In this document: positions 59,321 to 63,438 of the stretch, piece by piece | How the letters are laid out: each line of letters opens with the position of its first letter | Numbering within the stretch: the first letter of the stretch is position 1 | Assembly (NCBI GenBank): GCA_000696115.1 | Contig: JJOH01000030.1 | Span: 1-63,438, forward strand | DNA: 63,438 bases | Source of the DNA: Streptomyces olindensis | Lineage (GTDB): Bacteria > Actinomycetota > Actinomycetes > Streptomycetales > Streptomycetaceae | Direction of reading: 5' to 3' | Notes under the pieces: generated by a model | Database searches by the model: none | The model's input: only the letters and a program-made list of their open reading frames with translations | What the model was told of the DNA's origin: nothing | Position numbers and translations under genes: made by a program

Positions 59321-62300
59321 GTGCGGTACAGAATCCTGGGCATCACCGAGGCACACGACGAGCACGGCAAGGCCGTACCCCTCGGCGGCCCCCGCCTCCG
59401 CGCCCTGCTCACCGCCCTCGCCCTGCGCCCCTCCCGGGTCACGACGCCCTGGACCCTGATCGACGAAATCTGGGCCGACGACCCGCCGCAGGACGCCCCC
59501 GCCGCACTCCAGGCCCTCATCGGCCGACTCCGCCGAGCCCTCGGCAAGGACGCCGTGTCCTCCGAGACCGGCGGCTACCGCCTCGCGGCCACCCACGACG
59601 ACATCGACCTCTTCGTCTTCGAACGGCTCGTCCGGCAGGGCACCGACGCTCTCGCCGCAGACGACCCCGCCCGCGCGGAACGGCACCTCGACGCCGCCCT
59701 CGCCCTCTGGCGCGGTCCCGCCCTCGCCGACCTGCCCGACCGTTCCGCCGTCACCCGCCCGGAGGCGACCCGGCTGGAGGCGATCCGGGCCCGTGCCGAG
59801 GCCAGGCTGCGGCTCGGCCGCGCGCAGGACGTCGTACCGGAACTGCGCGAACTGACCGTCGTCCACCCGTACGACGAACCGCTGCACGCCCTGCTGATCC
59901 GCGCCCTGCGCGACTCGGGCCGCGAGGCCGACGCCCTCGCCGCGTACGAGTCCGCCCGCCGCGCCCTCGCCGAGGGCCTCGGCGCCGACCCGGGGCCCGA
60001 GTTGCGCGCCCTCCACGCCGGGCTGCTCGGTTCGGACGCGAGGGAGGGGCGACCCGCGCCCGCTCCGCCCGAGCGCACGGGCAACATCCGTCCGCGTCTG
60101 ACCTCCTTCGTCGGCCGGGAACCCGAGATCGACGCCATCCGTTCCGATCTGCACAGGGCCCGTCTCGTCACCCTCACCGGACCGGGCGGCTCTGGAAAGA
60201 CCCGTCTCGCCGAGGAAGCCGCCGTCGGGCTTCCGCAGGCGTGGCTGGCCGAGCTCGCCCCGCTCGACCGGCCGGAGGCGGTGCCGGGAGCGGTGGTCAG
60301 CGCGCTCGGTCTGCGCGAGACCGTGCTGATGACCAGCGAGCTCACGGCCGTGCAGGACGACCCCGTCGCCCTGCTCGTGGAGTACTGCGCCCCGCGCAGC
60401 CAGCTGCTGATCCTTGACAACTGCGAGCATGTCATCGGCGCCGCCGCCCACCTCGCCGAGACCCTGCTGACCCGCTGCCCGGGGCTCACGATCCTCGCCA
60501 CCAGCAGGGAACCCCTGGGCGTGCCCGGGGAGGTGGTGCGGCCGGTCGAGCCGCTGCGGCCGGACCACGCCCGCCGGCTGTTCGCGGAGCGCGCCGCCGC
60601 CGTCCGTCCCGACGCGGACGCCGTGCTCCGCGACGAGCAGGCGGTCGCGGAGATCTGCCGGCGGCTGGACGGCCTGCCCCTCGCCATCGAGCTGGCGGCG
60701 GCCCGGCTCCGGCTCCTCACGCCCCGGCAGATCGCCGACCGGCTCGACGACCGCTTCCGCCTCCTCACCTCCGGGAGCCGTACGGTCCTGCCCCGCCAGC
60801 AGACCCTGCGCGCCGTCGTCGACTGGTCGTGGGACCTGCTCGACGAGGCCGAGCGCAGCGTGCTGTGCGAGGTGTCGGTGTTCGCGGGCGGCTGGGACCT
60901 CGCCGCGGCCGAGGCGGTGTGCGGCGGGCCCGCCGCCGAGCTGCTCGGGGCGCTCGTCGACAAGTCCCTCGTCGTGGCGGCCCCCTGCGCGCGGGACGGC
61001 TCGGGCGGCATGCGCTATCGCCTGCTGGAGACCATTCACGAGTACGCCGTCGAGCGCGCCGCCGAGGTCCCGTCGCTGCGCGCCGAGGCCGAGCAGCGGC
61101 ACCGCGCGTGGGTGCGCGCGCTGGTCGAGCGGGCCGCTCCGCTGCTGCGCTCCGCCGGTCAACTGCCCTGGATCTCCCGCCTGGAGACAGAGCTGGACAA
61201 CATCCGCGCGGCCCTCGACCGGGCCCTCACCGCCGGGGCCGAGGCGGAGGCCGGTTCCCTCGCCGTGGCCATGGGCTGGTTCTGGTGGCTGCGCAACTAC
61301 CGGCAGGAGGGCGTGGAGTGGCTGGAGCGGACCCTGCGCCTGGGAGCGGCACTCGACAGCGGCGTTCGCCGGCCGTCCGGGGAGGAGCCGGGCCTGCCCG
61401 ACCCCGTCGACCATTTCCTCGCCGCGCCGGACGGGGAGGCGGGGCATCCGCTGCACGCCCTGCGGATGGATCTGCGCATGCTGCACCTGTTCTTCCTGGC
61501 CGAAGCGGGGCCCCTGCAGGAGTTCCTGGACCGGCGGCGGCCGTACGTGGAGCGGGTGTCGGAGTTCTTCGGAGAGGGCGGACCGCAGGCGGCCCGGATC
61601 CCGGGACTCATCTGGCCGATGATCCGCACCTTCGCGAGCGGCCAGGCCGACCAGGGCGTCCTCCGGGGCGTGATGGACACGGCCGTCGCCAACTGCCGCG
61701 CCCATGGCGGGGACTGGGAGATCGCCGTCGCCCTGATGTTCCGCACTCACATGGTCGTCGACGCGCCGGGCGACCTGGCCGGCGTCGACGACGACCTGGC
61801 GGAGCTGCGGGTCCTCAGCCGCCGCGTCGGTGACCGCTGGCTGCGGGCCCAGGTGTGCAGCGCGGCCGGTGAGGCCGCCATGGCACGCAGCGCTTTCGAG
61901 GAGGCCGAGGGGGAGTACGAGGAGGCGCTGCGGCTCGCCTACGAGGTGGGCGCGTACACCGAGTCGCCGTTCCTGATCGCCCGGCTCGCCGAGATCGCCT
62001 ACCGGGCGGGCGACCGCCCGGCCGCGCTGGCGGCGCTGGACGAGGCGAGTGCCGCGGCCGACCGGTACGGCGTGGCGGACTCCAAGGCGTTCGCCCTGCT
62101 GCTGCGCGCCCAGATGGCGTCCGAGGACGGGCACACGGCCCGGGCGCGCGAGCTGTGCGAGGCGGCGCGCGCGGCGGCAGAGCGCGGCACTCCGCCGCCG
62201 CAGTTCATGGTGATGCTGCAGCTGATCGACGCAGTGATCACGGCGGACGAGTCGGGCCCGGAGACCGCCCTGCCCAAGCTGGCCGGAGCCCTCCGCGAAG

Positions 62301-62608
62301 CCGTCGACAAGCGGTGCTCGGACACGATCCGGGCCACGGTCGCGGACGGCGGGGCGGCGCTGCTGGCCGACCTCGGCGACTTCCCGCGCGCGGTCAGGCT
62401 GCTCGGCGCCGGCGACCACTGGCGGGCCGGTCGCCCACACCCCATGCCGGAGCGCGCCCAGGCGGAGCGGACGGACGCCGAGGCCCGCGCCGCCCTGGGC
62501 GCCGCCCGGTGCGAGGCGGAGCGCGCCCGGGGCACCGCCCTCACGTCGGACGACGTGCTGCGCGAGCTGGCCGAGGCACAGCGCGCGTACACCGCTAGCC
62601 GCAGGTGA
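59321..62608 (+). CDS. large SARP-type regulator (BTAD + NB-ARC ATPase + TPR)
   Basis: 1095 residues. The N-terminal OmpR-type winged helix (about 1-90: VRYRILGITEAHDEHGKAVP ... LQALIGRLRRALG) and BTAD (about 95-245: FERLVRQGTDALAADDPARA ... LGADPGPELRALHAGLL) define the SARP class. Then an NB-ARC-like ATPase: P-loop GPGGSGKTR (about 287-295), LLILDNCEHV (Walker B), LPLAIELAAARL. A long helical TPR-like C-terminus follows. Same plan as AfsR-type activators of secondary metabolism. GTG 59321 lies 6 nt after CACAAT, so possibly leaderless. No biosynthetic cluster is visible in the window. Its 3' end overlaps the convergent next gene by 14 bp. Confidence 0.87.
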   Translation: MRYRILGITEAHDEHGKAVPLGGPRLRALLTALALRPSRVTTPWTLIDEIWADDPPQDAPAALQALIGRLRRALGKDAVSSETGGYRLAATHDDIDLFVFERLVRQGTDALAADDPARAERHLDAALALWRGPALADLPDRSAVTRPEATRLEAIRARAEARLRLGRAQDVVPELRELTVVHPYDEPLHALLIRALRDSGREADALAAYESARRALAEGLGADPGPELRALHAGLLGSDAREGRPAPAPPERTGNIRPRLTSFVGREPEIDAIRSDLHRARLVTLTGPGGSGKTRLAEEAAVGLPQAWLAELAPLDRPEAVPGAVVSALGLRETVLMTSELTAVQDDPVALLVEYCAPRSQLLILDNCEHVIGAAAHLAETLLTRCPGLTILATSREPLGVPGEVVRPVEPLRPDHARRLFAERAAAVRPDADAVLRDEQAVAEICRRLDGLPLAIELAAARLRLLTPRQIADRLDDRFRLLTSGSRTVLPRQQTLRAVVDWSWDLLDEAERSVLCEVSVFAGGWDLAAAEAVCGGPAAELLGALVDKSLVVAAPCARDGSGGMRYRLLETIHEYAVERAAEVPSLRAEAEQRHRAWVRALVERAAPLLRSAGQLPWISRLETELDNIRAALDRALTAGAEAEAGSLAVAMGWFWWLRNYRQEGVEWLERTLRLGAALDSGVRRPSGEEPGLPDPVDHFLAAPDGEAGHPLHALRMDLRMLHLFFLAEAGPLQEFLDRRRPYVERVSEFFGEGGPQAARIPGLIWPMIRTFASGQADQGVLRGVMDTAVANCRAHGGDWEIAVALMFRTHMVVDAPGDLAGVDDDLAELRVLSRRVGDRWLRAQVCSAAGEAAMARSAFEEAEGEYEEALRLAYEVGAYTESPFLIARLAEIAYRAGDRPAALAALDEASAAADRYGVADSKAFALLLRAQMASEDGHTARARELCEAARAAAERGTPPPQFMVMLQLIDAVITADESGPETALPKLAGALREAVDKRCSDTIRATVADGGAALLADLGDFPRAVRLLGAGDHWRAGRPHPMPERAQAERTDAEARAALGAARCEAERARGTALTSDDVLRELAEAQRAYTASRR

Positions 62609-63438
62609 ACTTCGACTCCGCCCAGTCGGCCGTCATCAGGGTGTCCAGGGTGCTGTGCGGCTCGACCACGAGGCCTACGGTGCTGCGGCCGGTGAGGTTC
62701 ACATGGACGGGGACGGCCGGGTCACCGCCCTCGACGAGCCCGGACCGCCAGAGCCGGGCCCCGTCGGCGTAGACGGAGAAGCGCACCTTGCCGAGGCCCA
62801 GGGTCATGTCGTCGACGCCCACGAACGCGTCGTACGAGGAGCAGGAGCGGTTCAGGTCGATGGTGACGGAGGAGCTGCCGCGCACGGTGACGCCGTGCGT
62901 GTACCGCCGGTCCGCGACCGTCATGCCGTACCGCTGCCAGACCCAGCTGCTCGCGCCGATCCGGATCTCGGGCTGCGTGCCGTCGCCGCTCACGTCGTAC
63001 GACAGTTCGCTGAACTGGTAGACGGCCGGGGGCGGTGGTGCCTCGGTAGGTGGGGGCGTGGGCTTGGGTGTCGGAGGCGGTGTCGGCCTCGGCTGCCCGG
63101 GGGGCCTCGGCTGCCCGGGGGGCGTCGGCGTCCGGGTGGGCGTCGGTGTCGGCGCCGTGGACGGTGGGGGAGGTGGGGTGGTTCTGGAGGACGGTGTCGG
63201 CGCGGGCGTCTCGGCCCCTACGGGCACGATGGCCGGGGGCCGTGGCCCGGGTTCCCGCTCGGAGGGGGGCGTGGGCTCGCCGGGCCGCACCGCCGACGAC
63301 GTCGGGGAGGGAGGGACGGTCCTCGCCTCCTTCTCGGGCTCCTCGTTGCCGGTCAGGGCCAGGACCACCGCGGCCACGACGCCGACGGCGACCACACCGG
63401 CCGCGATACCGGCCATCACCGGCGCGCCGACCCCCTCG
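62595..63438 (-). CDS. membrane-anchored NPCBM-domain protein (5' end probably beyond window)
   Basis: The frame is open to the window edge, so the N-terminus is likely incomplete; GTG 63419 or ATG 63416 would give about 273 residues. A hydrophobic segment (AGIAAGVVAVGVVAAVVLAL) is followed by about 110 residues rich in Pro, Thr and Ser (TPTPTRTPTPPGQPRPPGQP-type repeats). The last about 135 residues form an NPCBM/NEW2 carbohydrate-binding-like domain: YQFSELSYDVSGDG, WQRYGMTVADRRYTHGVTVR, SYDAFVGVDDMTLGLGKVRF, GLVVEPHSTLDTLMTADWAE. Probably a cell-surface glycan-binding protein. Cys residues CSS and the final TCG could form a disulfide. Confidence 0.82.
   Translation of the reverse strand, partial: EGVGAPVMAGIAAGVVAVGVVAAVVLALTGNEEPEKEARTVPPSPTSSAVRPGEPTPPSEREPGPRPPAIVPVGAETPAPTPSSRTTPPPPPSTAPTPTPTRTPTPPGQPRPPGQPRPTPPPTPKPTPPPTEAPPPPAVYQFSELSYDVSGDGTQPEIRIGASSWVWQRYGMTVADRRYTHGVTVRGSSSVTIDLNRSCSSYDAFVGVDDMTLGLGKVRFSVYADGARLWRSGLVEGGDPAVPVHVNLTGRSTVGLVVEPHSTLDTLMTADWAESKFTCG

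Overview
The window is a 63.4 kb, very GC-rich, gene-dense piece of an actinomycete chromosome, almost certainly Streptomyces. Pointers are strong third-position G/C, many GTG starts, leaderless genes, the Streptomyces-type bldC, valine dehydrogenase and lsr2-like genes, and a gene order (dnaX-purD ... purC ... lsrL-purSQL ... purF-purM-vdh ... bldC-hrpA ... trmB-lhgO) that I recognise as the core-chromosome order around SCO4067-SCO4116 of S. coelicolor. A ParB-type parS palindrome at 30506-30525 fits a place on the origin-proximal core. These synteny statements are from memory.

Layout. 1-7.3 kb: 3' end of dnaX, purD, a degenerate M48-like membrane protein, a dimethylformamidase-like protein, purC. 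7.3-11.5 kb: tRNA-Gly genes around a minus-strand ABC exporter plus two-component operon. 11.6-19.9 kb: lsrL, the translationally coupled purS-purQ-purL (FGAM synthetase), a MPI-like protein, a META lipoprotein, then purF and purM. With purD and purC these cover most of the pathway from PRPP to SAICAR. 19.9-24.1 kb: DUF3073 gene, vdh, a conserved hypothetical, bldC and a CxxC micro-protein. 24.2-36 kb: tRNA genes (two Asp, Phe, Glu, Lys), hrpA, a flavin monooxygenase, a membrane metallophosphoesterase, a small zincin, a lipoprotein and a DEAD-box helicase. 36-37.2 kb: a decayed patch beside tRNA-Lys.

37.2-46.5 kb is the most regulatory segment. It holds an rsbR-rsbS-rsbT-phosphatase stressosome operon, an RsbU-like protein with an altered catalytic motif, two related MarR regulators flanking a SigB-family sigma gene, and a MarR-ribA-ribD-like cluster with three matching palindromes. 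Two of these palindromes lie exactly between the predicted -35 and -10 boxes of ribA and of the marR gene. I regard this apparent MarR-controlled second riboflavin-type locus as the best candidate for a little-described system.

46.6-63.4 kb: an alginate-lyase pseudogene, initiator tRNA-Met, a c-di-AMP (ydaO-type) riboswitch in front of an M23 cell-wall peptidase, an aldo/keto reductase, a PrsW-like protease, trmB, lhgO, a large XRE/TPR-type regulator, an asparagine-synthase/lasso-cyclase-like protein, a large SARP/NB-ARC regulator and a truncated NPCBM-domain protein. Two direct copies of a roughly 270-330 bp intergenic repeat bracket 53.2-58.9 kb.

All calls come from reading the sequence by eye; no database search was run.
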